64,000 nt of DNA from Caballeronia choica. GTDB lineage: Bacteria > Pseudomonadota > Gammaproteobacteria > Burkholderiales > Burkholderiaceae. Location of the stretch: the NCBI RefSeq assembly GCF_001544535.1, contig NZ_FCON02000001.1:186001-250000 (forward strand). The letters run 5' to 3'. Within the stretch, counting starts at the first letter, position 1. The number at the start of each line of letters is the position of its first letter. Of the stretch, positions 55,901-64,000 are shown in pieces. The notes beneath the pieces were generated by a model. It worked only from the letters and a program-made list of their open reading frames with translations. It was not told the origin of the DNA and searched no databases. A program made the position numbers and the translations under genes.

Positions 55901-55905
55901 CCGCG

Positions 55906-57018
55906 ATGATCTTTCCCTACCGACTCGAAGCGCGCCCGACGCCGTCCCGCGCGATGCAGCTTGCCGTTCCGGCCGTCGCGGCGGTCGCGACGCTCGTCAT
56001 CGGCTTCCTGATTTTCAGCCTCGTCGGACAGGACCCGCTGCGCGCGATGCACGCGTTCTTCATCGATCCACTCTCGAACGTGAACGGCTGGTCGGAGCTC
56101 GTGCTGAAGGCGTCGCCGCTGTGCCTGATTGGCCTCGGGCTGGCGGTGGGCTATCGCGCGAACGTGTGGAACATCGGCGCGGAAGGCCAGATGCTGCTCG
56201 GCGGGATCGTGGCGGGCGGCATCGCGATCTACGCCGGCGATGCATCCGGCTGGTGGACGCTGCCGCTGATGATGCTGGGCGGCGTCGCGGGCGGCATGGC
56301 GTGGGCGGCGATTCCCGCGCTGCTCAAGAGCCGCTTCAACACCAACGAAATCCTCACGAGCCTGATGCTCACGTACGTCGCGACGCAGTTGCTGATCTAC
56401 CTCGTGAGCGGCCCGTGGCGCGACCCGGAAGGCATGAATTTCCCGATCTCGGCGATGTTCGTCGACCAGGCGCTGTTCCCGCGCCTTTATGGCGACTGGC
56501 ACTGGGCGTGGCTGAAGGGCACGCGGATCAACGCGTCGGTGTTCCTGACGGCGATCGCGATTCCGCTCGTGTGGGTCTTCATGAGGAAGAGCTTCGCGGG
56601 CTACCGGATGAACGTCGGCGGCCTCGCGCCGCTCGCCGCGCGCTACGCCGGCTTCTCCGACAAGAAGACCATCTGGACCTCGCTCCTGCTCTCGGGCGGC
56701 CTCGCGGGCCTCGCCGGCATGGGTGAAGTCGCCGGTCCGATCGGCCAGTTGCAGGCCGGCTGGTCGCCGGGATACGGCTTCACGGCAATCATCGTCGTGT
56801 TCGTGGGGCGCCTGCATCCGATCGGCATCGTGCTGGCCAGTTTGCTGATGGCGCTGCTCTATCTCGGCGGCGAAGCGGTGCAGACCTCGCTGCAACTGCC
56901 GCAGGCGCTCGCGGGCGTGTTCCAGGGGTTGCTGCTGTTCTGCCTGCTCGGTTGCGATCTCTTCGTCAACTATCGCGTGCGACGCCGGGTTTCCGCGCAT
57001 CACGCGGCGTCATCCTGA
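55906..57018 (+). CDS. Nucleoside-type ABC transporter permease 1
   Basis: A 370-residue permease of the branched-chain/ribose/BMP-linked class with about ten membrane segments. The family motifs YRANVWNIGAEGQMLLGGIV and LKSRFNTNEILTSLMLTYVA are clear, as is GYGFTAIIVVFVGRLHPIGI near the end. ATG at 55906 is 5 bp after the ATPase stop. It pairs with permease 2 downstream. Confidence 0.92.
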   Translation: MIFPYRLEARPTPSRAMQLAVPAVAAVATLVIGFLIFSLVGQDPLRAMHAFFIDPLSNVNGWSELVLKASPLCLIGLGLAVGYRANVWNIGAEGQMLLGGIVAGGIAIYAGDASGWWTLPLMMLGGVAGGMAWAAIPALLKSRFNTNEILTSLMLTYVATQLLIYLVSGPWRDPEGMNFPISAMFVDQALFPRLYGDWHWAWLKGTRINASVFLTAIAIPLVWVFMRKSFAGYRMNVGGLAPLAARYAGFSDKKTIWTSLLLSGGLAGLAGMGEVAGPIGQLQAGWSPGYGFTAIIVVFVGRLHPIGIVLASLLMALLYLGGEAVQTSLQLPQALAGVFQGLLLFCLLGCDLFVNYRVRRRVSAHHAASS

Positions 57019-57049
57019 CTTTTCCTGATTCTTTCCCGAGGCTCACAAG

Positions 57050-57979
57050 ATGGATGTCAATCAGGCCAGCAACCTTGCGTCGAGCGCCGTCGTCGCGGCC
57101 ATCCCGCTGATGTACGCGGGCGCGGGCGAACTCGTCGCCGAGAAGTCGGGCGTGCTCAATCTCGGCGTCGAAGGAATGATGCTGATGGGCGCCGTCACCG
57201 GCTACGCCGTCACCGCGATCACCGGCAGTCCGTGGCTCGGGATCGGCGCATCGATCCTCGCCGGACTCGCGATGTCGCTGCTGTTCGGCTTTCTCACCAT
57301 CACGATGCTCGCCAACCAGGTCGCGACGGGCCTTTCGCTCACGATCTTCGGCATCGGCTTCTCGGCGTATGTCGGCAAGCCGTACACGTCGGCGGCGGTG
57401 CGCGCGTCGATCGACGTCATGCCGATCCCCGGCCTCGCGTCGATTCCTGTGCTCGGGCCCGCGGTCTTTTCGCTCACGCCGCTCGGCTATCTCGCGTTCA
57501 TCATGTTCGGCGTGATCGGCTGGTTCCTGTACCGCACGCGTGCCGGGCTCGTGCTGCGCTCGGTCGGCGAATCGCCGGCGGTCGCGCATTCGGTGGGCTT
57601 TCCGGTGGTTGGCGTGCGCTACGGCGCGACGCTCTTCGGTGGCGCGATGGCGGGCATCGCGGGCGGTTATTACTCGATCGTCTACCTGCACATCTGGCAG
57701 GAGCAACTGACCTCGGGACGCGGCTGGATCGCGCTCGCGCTCGTCGTGTTCGCGACCTGGCGCCCGGGGCGACTGATGATCGGCGCGTTGCTGTTCGGCG
57801 CAGTGATGGCGCTGCAGTTCTACGCGCAGGCGATCGGCGTGCCGGTGCCGACGCAGTTCCTCGCGATGCTTCCGTATATCGCGACGATCGTCGTGCTCGT
57901 GCTGATCTCGCGCAATCCGAACACGATCAAGCTGAACGCGCCGGCGTCGCTCGGGAAGCCATTCTTCGCGGCGAGCTGA
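57050..57979 (+). CDS. Nucleoside-type ABC transporter permease 2
   Basis: A 309-residue permease. The opening AIPLMYAGAGELVAEKSGVL and NLGVEGMMLMGAVTGYAVTA is the hallmark of the second membrane subunit of this class. VGESPAVAHSVGFPVVGVRY is the ATPase-contact region. It follows permease 1 by 31 bp and precedes the binding-protein gene by 139 bp. Confidence 0.92.
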   Translation: MDVNQASNLASSAVVAAIPLMYAGAGELVAEKSGVLNLGVEGMMLMGAVTGYAVTAITGSPWLGIGASILAGLAMSLLFGFLTITMLANQVATGLSLTIFGIGFSAYVGKPYTSAAVRASIDVMPIPGLASIPVLGPAVFSLTPLGYLAFIMFGVIGWFLYRTRAGLVLRSVGESPAVAHSVGFPVVGVRYGATLFGGAMAGIAGGYYSIVYLHIWQEQLTSGRGWIALALVVFATWRPGRLMIGALLFGAVMALQFYAQAIGVPVPTQFLAMLPYIATIVVLVLISRNPNTIKLNAPASLGKPFFAAS

Positions 57980-58118
57980 AGCACGAGTCGGGGGGCGACC
58001 GCCAGCGGTGTTGCACATCAGCCGCACATCGCCGCCGCCGGTTCCGCTGCCATTTTTGACGCAACAAACTGACAGACGATTTCGCGTTTCACCAACAACA
58101 TCGACCAGGAGAAGCACA

Positions 58119-59225
58119 ATGAATAAAACATGGCTGAACGCGCTGACGGCGGCCGGTGGCAAACTCGGCACCGCAATCGCGCTGTCCGCCACGCTGGCGG
58201 CGGCGGGCGCTCAGGCGGCCGACGCGCCGGGCATCGCGTTCGTCTATCTGGGCAATCCGGGCGATGCGGGCTGGACCTTCGCACACGACGCCGGCAGCAA
58301 GGAAGCCGAGGCGCAGTACGGCAACAAGGTCAAGATCACGCGCGTCGAGAACGTGCCGGAGTCGGCGGATTCGGAACGCGTGTTTCGCGATCTCGCGAAC
58401 AAGGGCAACAAGGTCATCTTCGGCACGAGCTTCGGCTACCAGGACTTCCAGTTGAAGGTGGCGAAGGACTTTCCCGACACCATCTTCCTGACGGCGACCG
58501 GCTTCAAGAAGGCGAAGAACTTCGGCACGTACGACGTGCGCATGTACCAGGGCGCGTACCTGGCGGGCGTCGCGGCGGGCTACGTCACGAAGACCAACAC
58601 GCTCGGCTTCGTGGCCTCGGTGCCGATTCCCGAGGTGGTCCGCAACATCAACGCGTACACGTTGGGCGCGCGTTCGGTGAACCCGAAGATCCACACGAAG
58701 GTCATCTGGATCAACAGCTGGTTCGATCCGGGCAAGGAAAAGCAGGCGGCGGAAACGCTGATCGGCCAGGGCGCCGACGTGCTGCTGCAGAACACCGATT
58801 CGAACGCGACGCTCGCCACGGCTGCGGAGAAGAAGGTGTTCGCATTCGGCTGGGATTCGAACATGAAGAAGTTCGGGCCGAGCGCGCATCTCGGCTCGGT
58901 CGTCGCGCACTGGGGCGTGTACTACAACCAGGTGATCCAGCAAGTGCTGGATGGCAAGTGGAAGAACGATCCGGTGTGGCTCGGCATGCCGCAGAAGGCG
59001 GTCGACCTGGAAGACCTGAACACCGGCGCGATTCCGGCGAAGGCGATGCAGGCGGTCGCGGCGAAGCGTGACGAACTGCACGGCGGCAAGTGGGACGTGT
59101 TCACCGGCCCGATCAAGGATCAGGCGGGCGTGGAGAAGATTCCGGCCGGCAAGACGCTGACCGACCCGGAACTGCAGCGCATCAACTGGTATGTGGAAGG
59201 GGTGGACGGCTCGCTGCCGAAGTAA
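58119..59225 (+). CDS. BMP-family substrate-binding protein (purine nucleoside-type)
   Basis: A 368-residue periplasmic protein. The signal peptide ends ...AAAGAQAA, before DAPGIAFVYLGNPGDAGWTF, the typical PnrA/Bmp start. Later motifs are IFGTSFGYQDFQLKVAKDFP, YQGAYLAGVAAGYVTKTNTL and GADVLLQNTDSNATLATAAE. It lacks the lipobox of many BMP lipoproteins. The start at 58119 has AGGAG seven bases upstream. It supplies the ABC complex encoded just upstream. A strong terminator ends the operon. Confidence 0.93.
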   Translation: MNKTWLNALTAAGGKLGTAIALSATLAAAGAQAADAPGIAFVYLGNPGDAGWTFAHDAGSKEAEAQYGNKVKITRVENVPESADSERVFRDLANKGNKVIFGTSFGYQDFQLKVAKDFPDTIFLTATGFKKAKNFGTYDVRMYQGAYLAGVAAGYVTKTNTLGFVASVPIPEVVRNINAYTLGARSVNPKIHTKVIWINSWFDPGKEKQAAETLIGQGADVLLQNTDSNATLATAAEKKVFAFGWDSNMKKFGPSAHLGSVVAHWGVYYNQVIQQVLDGKWKNDPVWLGMPQKAVDLEDLNTGAIPAKAMQAVAAKRDELHGGKWDVFTGPIKDQAGVEKIPAGKTLTDPELQRINWYVEGVDGSLPK

Positions 59226-59268
59226 GCGCGCAGGCGTCGAAGTAACGCCGCACGCCTCGTGATGAAAA

Positions 59269-59300
59269 GGCCGCGCTTCGCAGGAAGCGCGGCCTTTTTT
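59269..59300 (+). terminator. Rho-independent terminator after the nucleoside ABC operon
   Basis: GGCCGCGCTTC (59269-59279), loop GCAG and GAAGCGCGGCC (59284-59294), followed by six T residues. The A-run before the stem could serve the convergent dodecin gene as well. Confidence 0.95.
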
Positions 59301-59325
59301 GCAATCGCTCAGTGGCGCGTGGACC

Positions 59326-59535
59326 TCATTCTTCCAGCCGCAAGCCCACCTTCAGCGTGACCTGCCAGTGCAGGACCTTGCCGTCCTCGATATGCCCGCG
59401 CGTCTCCGTCACTTCGAACCAGTGCATGTTGCGCAGCGTCTTCGCCGCCTTGGTGAGCGCGACACGCACGGCGTCGTCGCTCGATTGCGGCGACGAGCCG
59501 GTAAGTTCGATCAGCTTGTATACGTGTTCCGACAT
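59326..59535 (-). CDS. Dodecin (flavin-binding protein)
   Basis: A 69-residue dodecin, a dodecameric flavin storage protein. [18 protein letters not shown] is the usual start, and the flavin-stacking tryptophan is W39 in [14 protein letters not shown], followed by [20 protein letters not shown] lies six bases upstream of the ATG. It is monocistronic and convergent with the ABC operon. Confidence 0.96.
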   Translation of the reverse strand: MSEHVYKLIELTGSSPQSSDDAVRVALTKAAKTLRNMHWFEVTETRGHIEDGKVLHWQVTLKVGLRLEE

Positions 59536-59803
59536 GGTGTTCTCCTTGGGTGAGGCAGATTGGCGTTGCATCGTGAAGATGTGCAACGATGTTGCAGCAA
59601 GGCGTGCACCACGGCCTTGCTGCTTGTGCTTTGAGAATGGCGCGATTGAAGCCCTGCGGCGACGCGCGACCTGCTCGCGGGATGCGAGCAAAGTCTCGCC
59701 GACGATGATTTGTTGGCGGTGATCGAAGTATCGGGAGCATTGAAAAACGCCCGGACGGTGAGGTCCGGGCGCGGGAGGCCATGCGCGCGATTCAGAATCG
59801 GGA

Positions 59804-60250
59804 TCAGCGCAGCGGCCGCGAGGCCGCGTCGCCCGCATCCTGCCGGCGCGTGCCGCGACGCGTGCGTGCCGACACTGTCGCGCCGAACTCGCTCAGTATC
59901 TGCGAACGGGCGCGGCTTGCGAACACGAGAAAGCCGAAGCCGTTCGCCTCGTACCAGTAGCCGCCGTTTTCCAGCCCGTCGAGCGGCTGTTCGAGCGCAT
60001 TGGTGATCGACTCGATGCAGCGCCGGTGCAGTTCCTCGGTGGCGGGATAGGGCGGCTGCGCGCCGCGCACGCTGCACAGAAGAACGTCGAGACCGGGCAG
60101 CACGTGCGCGTACAGCACCGGCTCGTCCTGCGCGCGGGCACGTGCGATCTTCGTGTCGAGCTGACCGAACGGCTTGAAATGCCGAAGGACGGCGAGAAAC
60201 GACTCGTCTCCGTCGGCCTTCACGCGCTTACGCTTTTTCGGGAAGGACAT
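59804..60250 (-). CDS. Conserved hypothetical protein, 148 residues
   Basis: A soluble protein starting [20 protein letters not shown], with a basic N-terminus. The rest is a compact domain ([20 protein letters not shown], then [20 protein letters not shown]) and a basic tail. No catalytic motif or membrane segment is seen and I do not recognise the family. Its codon use matches its neighbours. The ribosome site is weak (AGGCGA nine bases upstream); an in-frame extension of 15 residues upstream is possible. Confidence 0.7.
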   Translation of the reverse strand: MSFPKKRKRVKADGDESFLAVLRHFKPFGQLDTKIARARAQDEPVLYAHVLPGLDVLLCSVRGAQPPYPATEELHRRCIESITNALEQPLDGLENGGYWYEANGFGFLVFASRARSQILSEFGATVSARTRRGTRRQDAGDAASRPLR

Positions 60251-60609
60251 AAAAATTCGCCTGAAAAAGAATTGCAAGAAACGCAGCGTCCTCATGCGGC
60301 CACTCCCGTCTTGCGCGCCGCTCGTCGATCTTTTATAGCACATCGAAGTGGTCGGTTCACGGCGATTCGGGAAGGGCGCTGCACGTCGCCGGCGACACGT
60401 ATCGCCGGAGATGCACCCACGCGCACGAATCATGCCGAAGACCTGCGGCGGCTCGCTTGGCACCAGTCTCAATAATAGTCCCGCAATTTCGCGCGCGACG
60501 AAAAATCTCGAAGAAAAAAGATGTTTCGCGTACCAATGTGTGTAGCGATCACGAAAAAAGCCCGCGCCGGGCGCGGGTTCGGACGCTCTTCGCGGCGTGA
60601 AAGGGCGCG
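60251..60609. other. Intergenic region between hypothetical gene and mscL
   Basis: This 359-bp stretch holds the mscL terminator near 60554-60577 and presumably the promoter of the minus-strand hypothetical gene. No coding sequence is recognised. Confidence 0.5.
60554..60577 (-). terminator. Rho-independent terminator after mscL
   Basis: Read on the minus strand, CCCGCGC and GCGCGGG (60571-60577 with 60561-60567) form a stem with a 3-base loop. A run of T residues follows (A residues at 60554-60559 on the plus strand). It lies 33 bp beyond the mscL stop. Confidence 0.9.
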
Positions 60610-61050
60610 TCAGACGCGCGGCGAATTCTTCAGCGAGTCGCGGATTTCGCGCAGCAACAGCACGTCTTCGGGCGTGGCGGCGGGCGCCGTCTGGGATGGC
60701 TTGTGCAGATTGTTGATGAACTTGACCATCAGGAAAATGATGAACGCGAGGATGATGAAGTTGATCAGCACCGTGATGAACGCGCCATAGCCGAACACGG
60801 CGATGCCTGCTGTCTGCAGGTCCTTGTAGGAGTCGGGATTGCCCTTGAAGGTCGCTGGCACGTGCCCGAGGCGGATAAAGAGATTCGAGAAGTCGAGCCC
60901 GCCCGTCGCGAGTCCGACGACCGGCATGATCAGATCCTTGACGATGGAGTTCACGATGGTCGAGAACGCGCCCCCGATGATCACACCGATGGCGAGGTCC
61001 ATGACGTTGCCCTTCAGGGCGAAGTTCTTGAATTCCTGAATCATGCTCAT
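60610..61050 (-). CDS. mscL: Large-conductance mechanosensitive channel MscL
   Basis: A 146-residue inner-membrane channel subunit. The N-terminal amphipathic helix [20 protein letters not shown] leads into TM1 ([20 protein letters not shown]), a periplasmic loop, TM2 ([20 protein letters not shown]) and the cytosolic C-terminal helix ([13 protein letters not shown]). All are standard. The pentameric channel opens under hypo-osmotic membrane tension. GGAGGA lies about nine bases before the ATG. Confidence 0.97.
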   Translation of the reverse strand: MSMIQEFKNFALKGNVMDLAIGVIIGGAFSTIVNSIVKDLIMPVVGLATGGLDFSNLFIRLGHVPATFKGNPDSYKDLQTAGIAVFGYGAFITVLINFIILAFIIFLMVKFINNLHKPSQTAPAATPEDVLLLREIRDSLKNSPRV

Positions 61051-61237
61051 GCGCGGCTTCCTCCAGTAAAAGTTCGCGAAAAGGGCAGCAAGGGATGTGC
61101 CAATCGGGAACGGGCGCCGTTCTTGCTCGCTTGTCGCCCGCTCTTTGCCCGCTCGTCGGATGCTTGGAGCAGGGCAATGATAGCCAATCGATCCGCCCGG
61201 CGCGCGGAGTTTTTCCGCGTTGGCCGGACGGACAAGA

Positions 61238-62650
61238 CTACTTTTCCGGCGCCGCCACCACGATGCGCCCCTTCGCGATCGCGCCGACGAACGCGGCGTG
61301 GTCATCGACCGTCCGCGTGCCGTAGCGCTCCGCCCATCCGGCATAGGCCGCATCGAGCTTGTCGGAACTGCCGCAATAGCCGGCGATGAGCGCGGCGTCG
61401 CCGGTGCGCGCGTGGGCGCGCGCGAGCAGGAGGCCGAGACACCACGCGTAGAAATCGAAGGTCGCGCCGTGCAGCCAGTCGACCGGGATCGAGCCGCGCA
61501 TCTGCTTCATCTGGCGCACGTAGAAGTCGCGGCCCGAGATCGTCGTCCAGCCAAGCAGCGCATCCGACGAACTCTGCAGCAGCCGCTGTCCGTGCACGAC
61601 GCGGCGCCCCTGGTGGCGAAACGGCTCGTCGAGCGGCGGCACGAAGGGCGCCGCCGCCGGCACGATGCCTTCCTTCACCTGCATGAAAAGCGGGTCGCCG
61701 AGCGCGCGGCCGAGCATCAGCACGAGATACGCACGCGTGCCGACGCTTCCCACGCCGACCACCCGATGCGCCACATCGGCGATGTCGTAGCGATCGAGCA
61801 TCATGCGCCACTCGCCCTCGATGGTTTGCAGATAAGCCTTGAACCCGTCGATCACGTCATTGCGCTCGGCGGCATCGATCTTCGTCAGGATCGGCGGATC
61901 TTCCTTGAAGCGCCAACTGTTGCCTGCACGCTCGGCGACTTTCTCGAGCATCGTCGCGTGGGAGCGTTTCATCGCGCTCTCGACCGTCTTTTCGATCGTC
62001 GCCTTGTCGGCCGCGTTCAGATGCGTGGACGTGTCGATGTGGAGCGCGTCGTACGCGCGAATCTGCCAGAGGTCGTAGGCGTTCACTTGCGCGAGTTCCG
62101 CCATCGTCGTGCGATATGCGGCCGACGCCGAGCGTACCGCTCTGTCGCGGCCGTCCGCATCGACGCCGTTTTCGCGCGCCGCGACGTTGATGCTCGCCGT
62201 GAGCCGCTTGAGGTCCCACTCCCACGGCGCGACGAGGGTCTCGTCGAAATCGTTGAGATCGAACACGACGTCCTGGCGCGGCGTGCGGAAGAGGCCGAAG
62301 TTGCTCACGTGCGCGTCGCCGTCGATCATCACGGTGTGGCCGATCGATGGCGTCTTCGCGAGGTCCGAGGCCATCACGTTCGCGGCGCCGCGCAGGAACG
62401 CGAACGGCGACGCCGCCATGCGCGCCATGCGCAGCGGGACCAGCCGCTCCTGGCGGCCGGCGTTGCTGGCAAGCACTTGCTCGACAGGATCGGGCCGGTC
62501 CGGCGCGGGCTGCCAGGCGGCGTGGGTGTCGAAGGGGACGGCGTCGCGCAGGGCGCGGCCGGTTGCGTGGCTTGCTGCGGCAGTGCCGCCGGTTGAAATC
62601 GTGCTTTGCGACGAGTCTTTCGTCGACACAGGCTGCGTGGACAAGCGCAT
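61238..62650 (-). CDS. DUF2252 family protein
   Basis: A 470-residue protein with an aminoglycoside-phosphotransferase/kinase-like fold. [40 protein letters not shown] and [20 protein letters not shown] are the DUF2252 hallmarks; the D-x-H-x-x-N and D-F-D motifs resemble a kinase catalytic and metal site. No substrate is known. ATG at 62650 lies only one base after AGGAG, so the start is not firm. The upstream open frame to 62959 is unlikely. It is divergent from glgX. Confidence 0.9.
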   Translation of the reverse strand: MRLSTQPVSTKDSSQSTISTGGTAAASHATGRALRDAVPFDTHAAWQPAPDRPDPVEQVLASNAGRQERLVPLRMARMAASPFAFLRGAANVMASDLAKTPSIGHTVMIDGDAHVSNFGLFRTPRQDVVFDLNDFDETLVAPWEWDLKRLTASINVAARENGVDADGRDRAVRSASAAYRTTMAELAQVNAYDLWQIRAYDALHIDTSTHLNAADKATIEKTVESAMKRSHATMLEKVAERAGNSWRFKEDPPILTKIDAAERNDVIDGFKAYLQTIEGEWRMMLDRYDIADVAHRVVGVGSVGTRAYLVLMLGRALGDPLFMQVKEGIVPAAAPFVPPLDEPFRHQGRRVVHGQRLLQSSSDALLGWTTISGRDFYVRQMKQMRGSIPVDWLHGATFDFYAWCLGLLLARAHARTGDAALIAGYCGSSDKLDAAYAGWAERYGTRTVDDHAAFVGAIAKGRIVVAAPEK

Positions 62651-63027
62651 TCTCCTGGTGGGGGCGGATCGTTGCGGTGAACGCTGCACGACGTGTGCGT
62701 CGGCGCGCCTACAGGTAGGTTTTACACCGGCAGCGGCTGGCGAGGAAGCCAGGCGCTCGTGAAGCGATGTCATATCTCTCGACGCCGGAACAATCGCGGC
62801 GCGAGCGTGCCGGCGCGCATTGCCGACGCACCAGCACGGCGCGTATCGGCGCGCTACGTGCACCACGGCCACACGCATCGAACCATGCTCGGGCATACAA
62901 CGTGCTTGACAGCACCGGCTCAGGGTACGCCCGCGATGTGCACGCCACCGCGTACCCATACACCCGTTCCTGCCGTCGCACTTCGTGAAAGGCGCGGCGC
63001 ATCACCGACACCGAGAACCATCACCCC
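62651..63027. other. Divergent intergenic region before glgX
   Basis: This 377-bp region lies between the minus-strand DUF2252 gene and glgX. A TTGACA hexamer at 62906-62911 is in the right orientation for glgX, but no good -10 follows. No coding sequence is recognised. Confidence 0.4.
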
Positions 63028-64000
63028 ATGCCGAACGATATCCGCATTGCCGAAGGCTCGCCGTTTCCCCTCGGCGCAACCTGGGACGGCGAAGGCGTCA
63101 ACTTCGCGCTGTTTTCCGCGAACGGGACGAAGGTCGAACTGTGCCTGTTCGATGAATCAGGCGAGAAGGAACTGGAACGCATCGAACTGCCGGAATACAC
63201 CGACGAAGTCTGGCACGTCTACGTGTTTGGCCTGAAACCGGGCACGGTCTACGGCTACCGCGTGCATGGCCCGTACGAACCGGAAGCGGGCCACCGCTTC
63301 AATCCGAACAAGCTGCTGCTCGATCCTTACGCGAAGGCGCATGTCGGCGAGTTGAAGTGGGACCCGGCCGTATTCGGCTACACGCTCGACGCCGACGGCG
63401 ACGACCTCACCTTCGACGAACGCGACAGCGCGCCTTTCATGCAGAAGTGCCAGGTCGTCGACCAGAGCTTCACCTGGACGCACGCGACGCGCGCACGCGT
63501 GCCGTGGGACCACACAATCTTCTACGAAACCCACGTGCGCGGCTACACGAAGCGCCATCCGGCCGTGCCGGAGCACATGCGCGGCACGTTCGAGGGACTC
63601 GGACAGAAGGAAGTCATCGAACATATCAAGAGCCTTGGCGTGACCTCCGTCGAACTGATGCCGATCCACGCGTTCGTCAACGATAGCCATCTCACCGACC
63701 GTGGCCTTACCAACTACTGGGGCTACAACACGATCGGCTTCTTCGCCGCCGATCCGCGCTTCTTCGCGCGGGGCCCGGGCGTGGTCGCCGAGTTCAAGGA
63801 GATGATCGACCGGATGCACGAAGCCGGGCTCGAAGTGATCCTCGACGTGGTCTACAACCACACGGCCGAAGGCAACGAGCGCGGGCCGACGCTGTCGTTT
63901 CGCGGCATCGACAATGCGTCGTACTACCGGCTGATGCCCGACGAGAACCGCTACTACATCAACGATACCGGCACGGGCAACACGCTGAACCTCTCACATC
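63028..64000 (+). CDS. glgX: Glycogen debranching enzyme GlgX, 3' end outside window
   Basis: The first 324 residues of a GH13 debranching enzyme are present and the frame is open at the window end. The N-terminal CBM48/isoamylase domain begins EGSPFPLGATWDGEGVNFAL and ends near YRVHGPYEPEAGHRFNPNKL. The catalytic barrel starts about residue 160, with IFYETHVRGYTKRHP, LMPIHAFVNDSHL and region I DVVYNHTAEGNE. It removes alpha-1,6 branches from glycogen limit dextrins. In Burkholderia it often begins a glycogen/trehalose gene group, which would lie downstream of this window. Confidence 0.95.
   Translation, partial: MPNDIRIAEGSPFPLGATWDGEGVNFALFSANGTKVELCLFDESGEKELERIELPEYTDEVWHVYVFGLKPGTVYGYRVHGPYEPEAGHRFNPNKLLLDPYAKAHVGELKWDPAVFGYTLDADGDDLTFDERDSAPFMQKCQVVDQSFTWTHATRARVPWDHTIFYETHVRGYTKRHPAVPEHMRGTFEGLGQKEVIEHIKSLGVTSVELMPIHAFVNDSHLTDRGLTNYWGYNTIGFFAADPRFFARGPGVVAEFKEMIDRMHEAGLEVILDVVYNHTAEGNERGPTLSFRGIDNASYYRLMPDENRYYINDTGTGNTLNLSH

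Noticed and set aside
54206-57003. Long minus-strand frames (554 and 591 codons) over the nucleoside ABC genes
   Set aside because: They are antisense to the ATPase and permease genes and have low-complexity Arg/Ala/His composition. No domain is recognised.
62906-62911. TTGACA as a -35 element for glgX
   Set aside because: No acceptable -10 hexamer is present 16-18 bases downstream, and single hexamers are common by chance.

Overview
The window looks like chromosomal DNA of a Burkholderia-group betaproteobacterium (Burkholderia, Paraburkholderia or Caballeronia). The reasons are its high GC and GC3 coding, many ATGA/GTGA gene overlaps, a complete membrane-bound-urate-oxidase (PuuD) purine degradation cluster, a Burkholderia-type porin, a DUF4148 remnant, and conserved blocks such as DUF1992-tadA-ldcA and mscL/DUF2252/glgX. 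I see no rRNA, tRNA, intact insertion sequence or CRISPR array. The first and last genes are cut by the window ends.

Layout. 1-8.5 kb: end of an acyl-CoA synthetase, a MaoC-type hydratase, a PPK2 polyphosphate kinase, a SulP transporter, an AI-2E-family membrane protein, an outer-membrane beta-barrel protein and a small VIT/CCC1-like membrane protein, followed by a decayed DUF4148 gene. 8.8-10.5 kb: a YCII protein translationally coupled to an ECF42-type sigma factor. 10.8-12.8 kb: a divergent orphan pair, a lower-GC Bd3614-like cytidine-deaminase-fold protein and a cytosolic avidin-like protein with altered biotin ligands. 13.0-25.2 kb: a catabolic and uptake region with LysR, porin, DUF3311 plus sodium:solute symporter, two amidohydrolases, a polar amino-acid-type ABC transporter (binding protein, two permeases, ATPase), a decayed second binding protein, and a CynX-type MFS transporter. 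CTTGTA-N2-TACAAG palindromes, the HutC/GntR class, lie upstream of the ABC operon. 25.7-33.5 kb: a lower-GC accessory island with a HipB/HipA toxin-antitoxin pair, a 2'-5' RNA ligase family protein and a two-gene McrB-like GTPase/DUF2357 nuclease system (type IV restriction-like). 33.9-39.9 kb: a D-Ala-D-Ala dipeptidase (DdpX) with a complete dipeptide-type ABC transporter. 40.1-42.0 kb: DUF1992, TadA and LdcA. 42.3-59.2 kb: purine catabolism. 59.3-64 kb: dodecin, a conserved hypothetical, MscL, a DUF2252 protein and the start of GlgX.

How the purine block works together. A BMP-type nucleoside/base ABC transporter and an NCS1 permease would import substrates. 8-oxoguanine deaminase makes urate from 8-oxoguanine. 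PuuD oxidises urate to 5-hydroxyisourate, HiuH hydrolyses that to OHCU, UraD decarboxylates OHCU to (S)-allantoin, a racemase interconverts allantoin enantiomers, PuuE opens the ring to allantoate, allantoicase gives ureidoglycolate and urea, and AllA gives glyoxylate and urea. A GntR/FCD and a LysR regulator flank the block.

Most unusual items: the orphan deaminase and its avidin-like neighbour, the multi-module McrB/DUF2357 pair in the island, the paired HutC-type operators whose regulator is absent from the window, a two-amidohydrolase operon of unknown substrate, and a LysR regulator with a lysine/alanine-rich tail built from five 12-bp DNA repeats.
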